A stretch of DNA of 64,000 nt from Pseudotabrizicola sp. (GTDB lineage Bacteria; Pseudomonadota; Alphaproteobacteria; Rhodobacterales; Rhodobacteraceae), in the NCBI RefSeq assembly GCF_030656345.1, contig NZ_JAUSNR010000015.1:335418-399417 (forward strand), read 5' to 3'. The notes below the pieces were generated by a model, which saw nothing but the letters and a program-made list of their open reading frames with translations, was not told where the DNA came from and made no database searches. Of the stretch, positions 54,605 to 61,760 are shown piece after piece. The position numbers and the translations under genes are program-made. Every line of letters begins with the position of its first letter. Positions within the stretch are counted from its first letter, which is position 1.

Positions 54605-55335
54605 GCGGGGGGCCGGTGACAGCGCCCCCGGCAGCGCTCGGCCTGCACCCCCGGCAGCGCCTGACCGGCGGTCACCGCAACACCGTCTGGCTTTGCGACG
54701 GGCCGGACGGCCCCGTCGTCGCCAAATCCACCCGCCGCAGCGAAGACCAGCTGCGCTGGCTCGCACCGCTTCACGCCGCGGCCCGCGCTGCGGGGTTTCA
54801 TGTGCCCGCCCTGCGCCCCTCCGCCTCGGGCCAGCTGCTGCATCAGGGCTGGACGATTGAGCCATGGGTCAGCGGCCACATCCCCGAACCGGCGGACCTG
54901 CAAGCCCTCGCCCCCCGCATCCGCGCGTTTCACGCCGCCTGCCCGCCCCTGCCGCAGCGCCCCGGCTTTTGTGCGCTGCCCGAGTTTGTCACCCATACCC
55001 GCAGCGGCGATGTTGACCTCGGCATCCTGCCGCCAGACCTGCTGGCACGTTTGCGCAGCGCATGGGCCGCCGTCGCGGGTCTTCCCGCGCAAGCGATCCA
55101 TGGCGATCTGGGCGCGGCCAATCTGATCCTGACGGATCAGGGCCCCTGCCTGATCGACTGGGACGAAGCCCGGGTCGATCTGGCCTTTCTGGACCTGATC
55201 CATTGCGAAGCGCAGACCGCCACTGCCCAAAATGCCCATCTCGCGCTGGAAATTGCCTCCTGCTGGCAGTCAGAGCCAGACCACGCCCGCGCGCTTCTGG
55301 TCCGGTCATGCTTTCACAGCACCAACGGCCCATAA
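54601..55335 (+). CDS. Aminoglycoside phosphotransferase/choline kinase-like protein
   Basis: A 244-residue kinase-like protein with the APH catalytic loop AIHGDLGAANLILT and the metal motif LIDWDEARVDLAFLDL. The N lobe (TGGHRNTVWLCDGPDGPVVAKSTRR) is short. The start overlaps the regulator stop (ATGA), so it is translationally coupled to a two-component system, which is unusual. Substrate unknown. Confidence 0.85.
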   Translation: MSGGPVTAPPAALGLHPRQRLTGGHRNTVWLCDGPDGPVVAKSTRRSEDQLRWLAPLHAAARAAGFHVPALRPSASGQLLHQGWTIEPWVSGHIPEPADLQALAPRIRAFHAACPPLPQRPGFCALPEFVTHTRSGDVDLGILPPDLLARLRSAWAAVAGLPAQAIHGDLGAANLILTDQGPCLIDWDEARVDLAFLDLIHCEAQTATAQNAHLALEIASCWQSEPDHARALLVRSCFHSTNGP

Positions 55336-55446
55336 AAGCCGGGCACCTCAAGGAACTTTGCCCGCGGCCCTTGCATTTCCCCATGCCGCACCAAAGTCAT
55401 GCGGACAAAAGGCCATCGGCCATCAACCACCATCGGGGAAGCCATC

Positions 55447-56361
55447 TTGACCTACATCCTGTTCTGCATCGGGCTCGTCGCCCTGTTTCTGGGCGGCGAG
55501 TATCTGGTGCGCGGCGCATCGAACATCGCCCGCCACTTCAACCTGTCGCCCATGGTCATCGGCCTGACCATCGTGGGCTTCGGCACCTCGGCACCCGAGC
55601 TTCTGGTTTCGGTGCAGGCCGCCCTTGCCGGTCAGCCCGCGATTGCCATCGGCAACGTGCTGGGATCAAACATTGCCAATATCCTGCTGATCCTTGGCAC
55701 CTCGGCCACCATCGCGGCGCTGATGATTCCGCTGCAAAAGGTCTGGCGCGACCTTGGCATCATGGTGCTGGCCACGGCGGCGCTTTGGGTGATGCTGCTG
55801 GATGGTGTGATCTCACGCATGGACGGGGTCATCCTGCTGATCGGGCTTGCGATTTTCATGATCATGGCCTTCGTGCTGGGCAAGGAAGAGCCTGATCTGG
55901 ATGCCATCCCGCCCGCCGGGATGGGGATTTCGGTCGCGCAGACGCTGGGCGGTCTGGTGGTGCTGGTAATCGGTGCGCGGCTCTTGGTCGACAGCGCCAC
56001 GCTGATCGCCCAATCCTTCGGCGTGTCCGAGGCTGTGATCGCGCTGACCGTGGTAGCCGTCGGCACCAGCCTGCCGGAACTGGCGACATCTGTCATCGCG
56101 GCGTTCCGCAAGCAGACCGAAATCGCGGTCGGCAATGTGATCGGATCGAACATCTTCAACATCTTCTCGATCCTCGGCATCACCGCCCTGATCACCCCCA
56201 TCCCCGCCGACCCGCGCTTTGCCAGTGCCGATATGCCATGGGTCGCCGGCACCGCGGTTGTGCTGGTGTTGTTCGCGGTCCTGCTGAAGGGCATCCCCCG
56301 CATGGCAGGCGTGGCACTTCTGGCGGTCTACGCAGGCTATGTCGCGCTGATGATGGCCTGA
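55447..56361 (+). CDS. CaCA-family Na+/Ca2+-type cation exchanger
   Basis: Ten-helix membrane antiporter (YrbG-like), 304 residues. The two alpha repeats are plain: GFGTSAPELLVSVQAAL with GNVLGSNIANILLILG, and AVGTSLPELATSVIAAF with GNVIGSNIFNIFSILG; their acidic and Asn residues bind cations. I chose TTG 55447 (GGGGAA upstream), which starts directly with TM1; ATG 55399 is in frame but adds 16 polar residues. Confidence 0.93.
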   Translation: MTYILFCIGLVALFLGGEYLVRGASNIARHFNLSPMVIGLTIVGFGTSAPELLVSVQAALAGQPAIAIGNVLGSNIANILLILGTSATIAALMIPLQKVWRDLGIMVLATAALWVMLLDGVISRMDGVILLIGLAIFMIMAFVLGKEEPDLDAIPPAGMGISVAQTLGGLVVLVIGARLLVDSATLIAQSFGVSEAVIALTVVAVGTSLPELATSVIAAFRKQTEIAVGNVIGSNIFNIFSILGITALITPIPADPRFASADMPWVAGTAVVLVLFAVLLKGIPRMAGVALLAVYAGYVALMMA

Positions 56362-56367
56362 TCCCAG

Positions 56368-56400
56368 CCCCGCCGCCTGTGCCAGCCACAGGCGGCGGGG
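56368..56400 (+). terminator. 14-bp hairpin after the cation exchanger
   Basis: CCCCGCCGCCTGTG, 5-base loop CCAGC, CACAGGCGGCGGGG: a perfect 14-bp stem starting 7 bases past the stop codon. No U-run follows. A second small inverted repeat (GGTTTC-GAACCC-GAAACC) lies at about 56413-56430. Confidence 0.6.
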
Positions 56401-56527
56401 GCGACTCAGGGAGGTTTCGAACCCGAAACCCCAGCGAAATTTGCATTAATTTCCGCAGGGCACCCCAAAACGTAAGAAAAAACCAAATTTAGCCGCCCCC
56501 TGCGACAGATTATTAGATTTTTTGCGG

Positions 56528-56556
56528 TTGACGGCCCCGCTGCACCACCATAGTTT
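56528..56556 (+). promoter_or_regulatory. Putative sigma-70-type promoter for the ilv leader
   Basis: TTGACG (-35) at 56528-56533, a 17-base spacer and TAGTTT (-10-like, weak) at 56551-56556 would start transcription near 56563, about 20 bases before the leader peptide ATG. The spacing is ideal but the -10 matches poorly. Confidence 0.4.
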
Positions 56557-56584
56557 GCCCTCCGTAGAGCTTAGAGGGGCGGCA

Positions 56585-56632
56585 ATGCTGCACATTCTCG
56601 TACTTGGGGGTTTTGGGTGCATGGGCCGGTAA
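56585..56632 (+). CDS. ilvL: Leader peptide of the ilvBH operon
   Basis: A 15-codon ORF, MLHILVLGGFGCMGR, preceded by AGAGGGG at good spacing and ended by TAA at 56630. Residues 2-7 include Leu, Ile, Leu, Val, Leu, the branched-chain amino acids whose synthesis follows. It lies 27 bases upstream of an intrinsic terminator and is positioned so that ribosome stalling at the Ile/Leu/Val codons would free the antiterminator segment at 56615-56625. Confidence 0.85.
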   Translation: MLHILVLGGFGCMGR

Positions 56633-56684
56633 CGGTTGACCATAACAGGTTCCCATGCGCCCCCGGAAACCCCGGGGGCTTTTT
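56615..56684 (+). terminator. Transcription attenuator of ilvBH (terminator plus antiterminator)
   Basis: Terminator: GCCCCCGG (56659-56666), loop AAACC, CCGGGGGC (56672-56679), then TTTTT. Antiterminator: GGGTGCATGGG at 56615-56625 can pair with CCCATGCGCCC at 56652-56662 (11 pairs, one G-U), which occupies the 5' arm of the terminator. A ribosome finishing the leader peptide would cover 56615-56625 and allow termination; a ribosome stalled on Ile/Leu/Val codons would not. Confidence 0.85.
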
Positions 56685-56729
56685 GTTGCGACAGATCAGG
56701 CCAGACTGGCACAGGCGGAGAGACGGACG

Positions 56730-58502
56730 ATGACAAAGGCAATGGCGGGGACGAATGCGATGACGGGCGCACGGATGGTGGTGCAAGCGCTCAAGGATCA
56801 GGGCGTCGATGTGGTCTTTGGCTACCCCGGCGGCGCTGTCCTTCCGATCTATGACGAGATCTTTCAGCAAAACGACATCCGCCACATTCTGGTGCGCCAT
56901 GAACAGGGCGCGATCCACATGGCCGAAGGCTATGCCCGGTCGACCGGCAAGGTCGGCGTGGCGCTGGTCACATCAGGCCCCGGGGCGACCAATGCGGTGA
57001 CAGGTCTGGTCGATGCGCTAATGGACTCCATCCCCATCGTGGTGCTGACTGGCCAGGTGCCGACCTTTGCCATCGGCACCGATGCGTTTCAGGAAGCCGA
57101 TACCGTCGGCATCACCCGGCCCTGCACCAAGATGAACTGGCTGGTGAAAGACACCGCCAAACTGTCGGAAACCATCCACCTTGCGTTCCACGTCGCCCGT
57201 TCGGGACGCCCCGGCCCGGTGCTGATCGACATCCCCAAGGATGTGCAGTTCGCCGATGCCGATTATGTGCCACGTGAGAAAATCAAGCCAAGCCATTACC
57301 AGCCCAAGGTAAAAGGCGATATCGACCAGATCACCCGTCTGGTCGAGATGATCGAAACGGCAGAGCGTCCGGTGTTCTACACCGGCGGCGGTGTCATAAA
57401 CTCCGGCCCCGCCGCCAGCCAGCTGCTGCGCGAACTGGCCGAAGCCACCGGCTTTCCCGTCACCTCGACCCTGATGGGTCTGGGGGCCTATCCGGCGTCT
57501 GGCAAGAACTGGTTGGGCATGCTGGGGATGCACGGGCTGTACGAGGCGAACCTTGCGATGCACGGCTGCGATCTGATGATCAATATCGGCGCGCGGTTTG
57601 ACGACCGCATCACCGGACGGATCAAGGACTTCAGCCCCAACTCGCGCAAGGCGCACATCGACATCGATGCGTCATCCATCAACAAGGTGGTGCGTGTCGA
57701 TGTGCCGATCCTCGGCGATGTCGGCCATGTGCTGGAAGACCTGCTGCGGATCTGGAAATCGCGGGGCCGCAAGGTCAACAAGGCCGGGCTGGCCGCGTGG
57801 TGGAAGCAGATCAACGAATGGCGGGCGGTGAAATGCCTGACCTACAACCCCTCCACCAGCATCATCAAACCGCAATACGCGCTGGAACGGCTGGAAGCGC
57901 TGACCAAGGGGATGGACCGCTATATCACCACCGAAGTCGGCCAGCATCAGATGTGGGCCGCGCAGTTTCTGGGCTTTGAAGCCCCCAACCGCTGGATGAC
58001 CTCTGGCGGCCTTGGCACCATGGGCTATGGACTGCCCGCATCCATCGGCGTGCAGATCGCCCACCCCGACGCGCTGGTGATCAATGTCGCGGGTGAGGCA
58101 TCATGGCTGATGAACATGCAGGAAATGGGCACGGCGATGCAGTTCCGCGCGCCGGTCAAGCAGTTCATCCTGAACAACGAACGCCTTGGCATGGTGCGCC
58201 AGTGGCAGGAATTGCTGCATGGCGAGCGCTATTCGCAGTCATGGTCGGAATCCCTGCCCGATTTCGTCAAACTGGCCGAAGCCTTTGGCTGCAAGGGCAT
58301 CAAGGTCAGCGACCCCAAGGATCTGGACGACGCCATCATGGAGATGATCCGCTATGACGGCCCGGTGATCTTTGATTGTCTGGTCGAAAAGCACGAAAAC
58401 TGCTTCCCCATGATCCCGTCGGGCAAACCTCACAACGAAATGCTGCTTGGGGACGCCGATACCAAGAATGCGATCGGGGCACGGGGTGCCGTGCTGGTGT
58501 GA
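56730..58502 (+). CDS. ilvB: Acetolactate synthase, large (catalytic) subunit
   Basis: Thiamine diphosphate enzyme of valine, leucine and isoleucine synthesis, 590 residues. The catalytic Glu lies in ILVRHEQGAIHMAEGYAR, the FAD/middle domain has TGGGVINSGPAASQL, and the C-terminal TPP domain has TSGGLGTMGYGLPASIGVQ. The usual GDG metal/TPP motif is GEA here (NVAGEASWLMNMQE), with the downstream Asn conserved (LNNERLGMV). ATG 56730 follows GGAGAGACGG. Controlled by the attenuator upstream and followed by its regulatory subunit. The symbol ilvI would serve equally. Confidence 0.96.
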   Translation: MTKAMAGTNAMTGARMVVQALKDQGVDVVFGYPGGAVLPIYDEIFQQNDIRHILVRHEQGAIHMAEGYARSTGKVGVALVTSGPGATNAVTGLVDALMDSIPIVVLTGQVPTFAIGTDAFQEADTVGITRPCTKMNWLVKDTAKLSETIHLAFHVARSGRPGPVLIDIPKDVQFADADYVPREKIKPSHYQPKVKGDIDQITRLVEMIETAERPVFYTGGGVINSGPAASQLLRELAEATGFPVTSTLMGLGAYPASGKNWLGMLGMHGLYEANLAMHGCDLMINIGARFDDRITGRIKDFSPNSRKAHIDIDASSINKVVRVDVPILGDVGHVLEDLLRIWKSRGRKVNKAGLAAWWKQINEWRAVKCLTYNPSTSIIKPQYALERLEALTKGMDRYITTEVGQHQMWAAQFLGFEAPNRWMTSGGLGTMGYGLPASIGVQIAHPDALVINVAGEASWLMNMQEMGTAMQFRAPVKQFILNNERLGMVRQWQELLHGERYSQSWSESLPDFVKLAEAFGCKGIKVSDPKDLDDAIMEMIRYDGPVIFDCLVEKHENCFPMIPSGKPHNEMLLGDADTKNAIGARGAVLV

Positions 58503-58518
58503 TGTCTTGCTGATAACC

Positions 58519-58565
58519 CCGGGGGCTTTGCCCCCGGACCCCCAGAGTATTTTTGTCAAGATGAA
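58519..58565 (+). repeat. Dispersed hairpin-tail element between ilvB and ilvH
   Basis: Hairpin CCGGGGG-CTTTG-CCCCCGG (58519-58537), then ACCCCC and AGTATTTTTGTCAAGATGAA (58546-58565). Identical tail to 15345-15364 and the same hairpin design as 13158-13202 and 51129-51175. With the T-run five bases long it also resembles a weak terminator inside the operon. Confidence 0.7.
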
Positions 58566-58576
58566 AGGGCAGGCTC

Positions 58577-59137
58577 ATGTCGCCGCTCAATATCAAACAA
58601 GGCTCCAGCAGCCATTCCGCCTATGACCTGCGCGATCCCAATGCCGAGGTGATCGAGGCCCATACCCTTGCCGTGATCGTGGACAACGAGGCCGGGGTTC
58701 TGGCCCGGGTGATCGGGTTGTTTTCGGGGCGGGGCTACAACATCGACAGCCTGACCGTGGCCGAGGTCGACCACACCGGGCATCTGAGCCGGATCACCAT
58801 TGTCACCCGGGGCACGCCGCAGGTGATCGCGCAGATCAAGGCGCAGCTGGGCCGCATGGTCCCGGTGCATGATGTGCATGACCTGACCGAGGAAGGCCCC
58901 TCGGTGCAGCGCGAGCTGGCGCTGTTCAAGGTGGCGGGCAAGGGTGAACACCGGATCGAGGCGCTGCGGCTGGCCGAGATCTTCCGCGGCCATGTGGTGG
59001 ATTCGACGCTGGAATCCTTCGTGTTCGAGATGACCGGCACGCCCGAGAAGATCGACAGCTTTGCCGAGCTGATGCGCCCGCTTGGCCTGCGCGAGATTGC
59101 GCGGACCGGGGTGGCGGCCCTGTCACGCGGGGTCTGA
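58577..59137 (+). CDS. ilvH: Acetolactate synthase, small regulatory subunit
   Basis: Regulates IlvB by valine feedback. The N-terminal ACT domain HTLAVIVDNEAGVLARVIGLFSGRGYNIDSLTV and the C-terminal domain (ALRLAEIFRGHVVDSTLESFVFEMTGTPEKID) are complete. Length 186. Its end overlaps the convergent cfa 3' end by 15 bases. Confidence 0.96.
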   Translation: MSPLNIKQGSSSHSAYDLRDPNAEVIEAHTLAVIVDNEAGVLARVIGLFSGRGYNIDSLTVAEVDHTGHLSRITIVTRGTPQVIAQIKAQLGRMVPVHDVHDLTEEGPSVQRELALFKVAGKGEHRIEALRLAEIFRGHVVDSTLESFVFEMTGTPEKIDSFAELMRPLGLREIARTGVAALSRGV

Positions 59138-60361
59138 CGACCCCGCATCGGCGCGGGTGCCGGGGTAGAGATATTCCCGCACCCGCGGCACCGCGCCGGG
59201 GTGCTGTGCTATCTGCATCTGGAACAGCACCATGCCCATATGGGTAAAGCTGACCTCGGCCGCGACCAGATACCACCACCACATGCGGATAAAGCGGTCG
59301 TCGAACATCGCCCTGACCTGCGGCTCCTGCGCGCGGAACCGGGTTTGCCAGTGGCGCAGGGTGCGTTCGTAATGGCCGCGCCAGACCTCCAGATCGGTGA
59401 CAACAAGGTTTGCGCGTTCCACCCGTGGGATCACCTCGGAAAACGCGGGCGCATAGCCGCCGGGGAAGATGTATTTCTGAAACCACGGCGACAGCACGCG
59501 TGGCGGGGTGTGGCGCCCGATGAAATGGATCAGCCCGATGCCATCCTCAGTGAGCACCGCGCGGATCTTGTCGAAATAGGCCTGATACTGCGGCACGCCG
59601 ACATGCTCCATCATGCCCACAGACACCACCCGGTCAAAGCGGTCGGGCACATCGCGGTAGTCCTGCAGCCGGAACGCCACCTTGTCTAACAGCCCCAGCG
59701 CCGCCGCGCGGGCCTGTGCCGCTGCCAGCTGCACCGGCGACAGGGTGATCCCTGTCACATGCACCCCGTGCCGTTGCGCCAGATAGAACGCGAGGCCCCC
59801 CCAGCCGCAGCCGATGTCCAGCACCCGCTGCCCCGGCTGCAGGCACAGCTTGGCGGCGATATGGTCCATCTTGGCGGCCTGCGCCGCCTTCAGCGTCATG
59901 CCATCGTCGCGAAAATATGCGCAGGTGTATTGCAGGTCTTCGTCCAGAAACAGCGCGTAGAACGCTTGCGGTATGTCGTAATGATGCCGGACGCGGCGGC
60001 GTGACACACCCAGCGGGTTCCACTGCATCAGCGGTTTGGCCGCGATCCGGCGCAGCCGGTGCGCCAGCCGCATCGGCAGGGGCAGCGCCCCGCCCACCGC
60101 ATTCTGCCCCGCGATCTGCAGAAACCGGCGCAGGTCTTCGTCGGTGGGAAAGTGCAAGGCTCCGTCCATATACCCCTCCCCCAACGCCAGCTGCGGGTTC
60201 AGCACGATGCGCCGGGGCAGGTCAGGGTCGGTGAGCGTCATCTGCGCAGGCACGCCGGGGCCGGGGCCATATTGCCCGATGCTGCCATCCGGAAACTGCA
60301 CCTGCAGGCACCCGGTCCGGATGCCCCTGTTCAGAATGGCTTGCAAGACCCTGATCCACAT
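59123..60361 (-). CDS. Cyclopropane-fatty-acyl-phospholipid synthase family methyltransferase
   Basis: Class I SAM methyltransferase of the CFA synthase type, 412 residues. The N-terminal lipid-binding region contains LNPQLALGEGYMDGAL; HYDIPQAFYALFLDEDLQYTCAYF precedes the SAM motif VLDIGCGWGGLA (about residue 185). The C-terminal FDDRFIRMWWWYLVAAEVSFTHMGMVLFQMQ is conserved. Likely acts on unsaturated phospholipid acyl chains at the inner membrane. Confidence 0.92.
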   Translation of the reverse strand: MWIRVLQAILNRGIRTGCLQVQFPDGSIGQYGPGPGVPAQMTLTDPDLPRRIVLNPQLALGEGYMDGALHFPTDEDLRRFLQIAGQNAVGGALPLPMRLAHRLRRIAAKPLMQWNPLGVSRRRVRHHYDIPQAFYALFLDEDLQYTCAYFRDDGMTLKAAQAAKMDHIAAKLCLQPGQRVLDIGCGWGGLAFYLAQRHGVHVTGITLSPVQLAAAQARAAALGLLDKVAFRLQDYRDVPDRFDRVVSVGMMEHVGVPQYQAYFDKIRAVLTEDGIGLIHFIGRHTPPRVLSPWFQKYIFPGGYAPAFSEVIPRVERANLVVTDLEVWRGHYERTLRHWQTRFRAQEPQVRAMFDDRFIRMWWWYLVAAEVSFTHMGMVLFQMQIAQHPGAVPRVREYLYPGTRADAGSSDPA

Positions 60362-60433
60362 GCCCCACCCCCGCGCCGCCTGTGTCTGGTGACATCCAGC
60401 GTAATCAGGGCAGACCGGGTTTGGGAAGCGTTT

Positions 60434-61210
60434 TCAGCGCCCCTCGAACGCGGGCGGACGTTTGTCGAGGAAGGCCACCACCCCTTCCATGAAGTCACGG
60501 GTCTTGCCACATTCCCCCTGCAACCGCGCCTCCAGCGCCAGTTGCGTGTCCAGATCGTTGCTGGAACTTTGCCGCAGCGCCTGTTTCACGCCGCGGTAAG
60601 CCACCGTCGGGCCAGCGGCCAGCGCGCCCGCCCGTGCGGCGACAAGGGCTGTGAACCCGTCATCCGGCACCGCTTCCCAGATCATGCCCCAGTCGGCGGC
60701 CTGACGCGCGCTGATCTTGTCGGCAAACAGCATCGCCCCCATGGCACGGGCAAAGCCCACCTGACGTGGCAGCCAATAGGTGCCGCCTGCATCGGGCATC
60801 AGACCAATGCGGGTGAACGCCTGAATGAAGCTGGCGCTTTCCGCCGCGATCACCACATCGCAGGCAAGCGCCAGATTGGCCCCTGCCCCGGCAGCAGCCC
60901 CGTTCACGGCGGCGATCACCGGCACCGGGCAATCCATGATCGCGCGCAGCAGCGGTTCATATTCGTCGCGCAGCGTGCGTTCCAGATCGATCTCGGCAAT
61001 CTTGGCCCGGTCCCCCAGATCCTGACCCGAGCAGAAGGCGCGCCCGGTCCCGGTCAGCACGATGACCCGCGCGGTTTTACCGGCATGGCGCACCGCATCC
61101 AGCAGTTCCGCCCGCATCCGGCTGGACAGGGCGTTCATCACTTCGGGCCGGTTCAGCGCAATGCTGGTGATGCCGCCGTCGGTCGTCACGATAAGTGTCT
61201 GGTAGTCCAT
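60434..61210 (-). CDS. Enoyl-CoA hydratase/isomerase family protein
   Basis: Crotonase-fold enzyme of 258 residues. The oxyanion-hole segments ALSSRMRAELL and GRAFCSGQDLGDR, then PVIAAVNGAAAGAGANLALACDVVIAAESASF, are typical; QAFTRIGLMPDAGGTYWLPRQVGFARAM carries an Asp near the second catalytic position, as in PaaG-like isomerases. Substrate not determinable. Downstream of ccmH on the same strand with an 86-base gap. Confidence 0.93.
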   Translation of the reverse strand: MDYQTLIVTTDGGITSIALNRPEVMNALSSRMRAELLDAVRHAGKTARVIVLTGTGRAFCSGQDLGDRAKIAEIDLERTLRDEYEPLLRAIMDCPVPVIAAVNGAAAGAGANLALACDVVIAAESASFIQAFTRIGLMPDAGGTYWLPRQVGFARAMGAMLFADKISARQAADWGMIWEAVPDDGFTALVAARAGALAAGPTVAYRGVKQALRQSSSNDLDTQLALEARLQGECGKTRDFMEGVVAFLDKRPPAFEGR

Positions 61211-61296
61211 CTGGCCCCCCTGCGTTCCGGCATCAGACTAACCGCCCCGCCGCACAAGAAAAAGCCGGACGCGGCGTCACAGGTTACTTGCCCGCC

Positions 61297-61755
61297 TTAC
61301 TTGCCCGTCAGATCGCGCAAGCGGGCCTGCTCTTCTGCGGTCAGCGCGGCCTCTGCCGGGGCGGCCTGCCCGCGCCTGCGGATATAGACCAGCGCCCCGG
61401 CAGCCCCCAGCAGGAACACCCCCGGCCCGGCCAGCCACAGGATCAGGTTCGCGCCCTCGGCCTTTGGGTTGAACAGCACGAACTCGCCGTAGCGGCTGAC
61501 TACGAAATCAACCACCTGCGCATCGCTGTCGCCTGCCATGATCCGCTCACGCACCACCAGCCGCAGATCGCGGCTGATCGGCGCGTTGGAATCGTCGATC
61601 GATTCCCCCTGACAGACCGGGCAGCGCAGATCGCGGCTGATGGCGCGCGCCCGCGCCTCCAGCCCCGGGTCGGCCAGCACCTCATCGGGCTGCACCGCAT
61701 GAACCGGGGCCAGCGGGGCAGCGGCAAGCAGCAGGGTCAGCAGGAAACGCTTCAT
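61297..61755 (-). CDS. ccmH: Cytochrome c maturation protein CcmH (Ccl2/CycL)
   Basis: Membrane-anchored thioredoxin-like protein that handles apocytochrome c thiols. A signal peptide precedes the redox motif LRCPVCQGESIDDSNA, then one TM helix (ILWLAGPGVFLLGAAGALVYIRRRG). ATG 61755 follows GGAGTGAGG; length 152. It begins 5 bases after ccmF, the ccl1-ccl2 order known from R. capsulatus. Confidence 0.95.
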   Translation of the reverse strand: MKRFLLTLLLAAAPLAPVHAVQPDEVLADPGLEARARAISRDLRCPVCQGESIDDSNAPISRDLRLVVRERIMAGDSDAQVVDFVVSRYGEFVLFNPKAEGANLILWLAGPGVFLLGAAGALVYIRRRGQAAPAEAALTAEEQARLRDLTGK

Positions 61756-61760
61756 CTGCC

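Noticed and set aside
56413..56430. tRNA-like T-loop (GGTTTCGAACCC)
   Set aside because: It is a simple 6-bp inverted repeat; no acceptor stem, D-arm or anticodon arm can be drawn around it.
61261..61276. Short stem (GCCG/CGGC) with a T-run after ccmH as terminator
   Set aside because: Only four base pairs; too weak to call as a terminator, though transcription of ccmFH must end somewhere near here.
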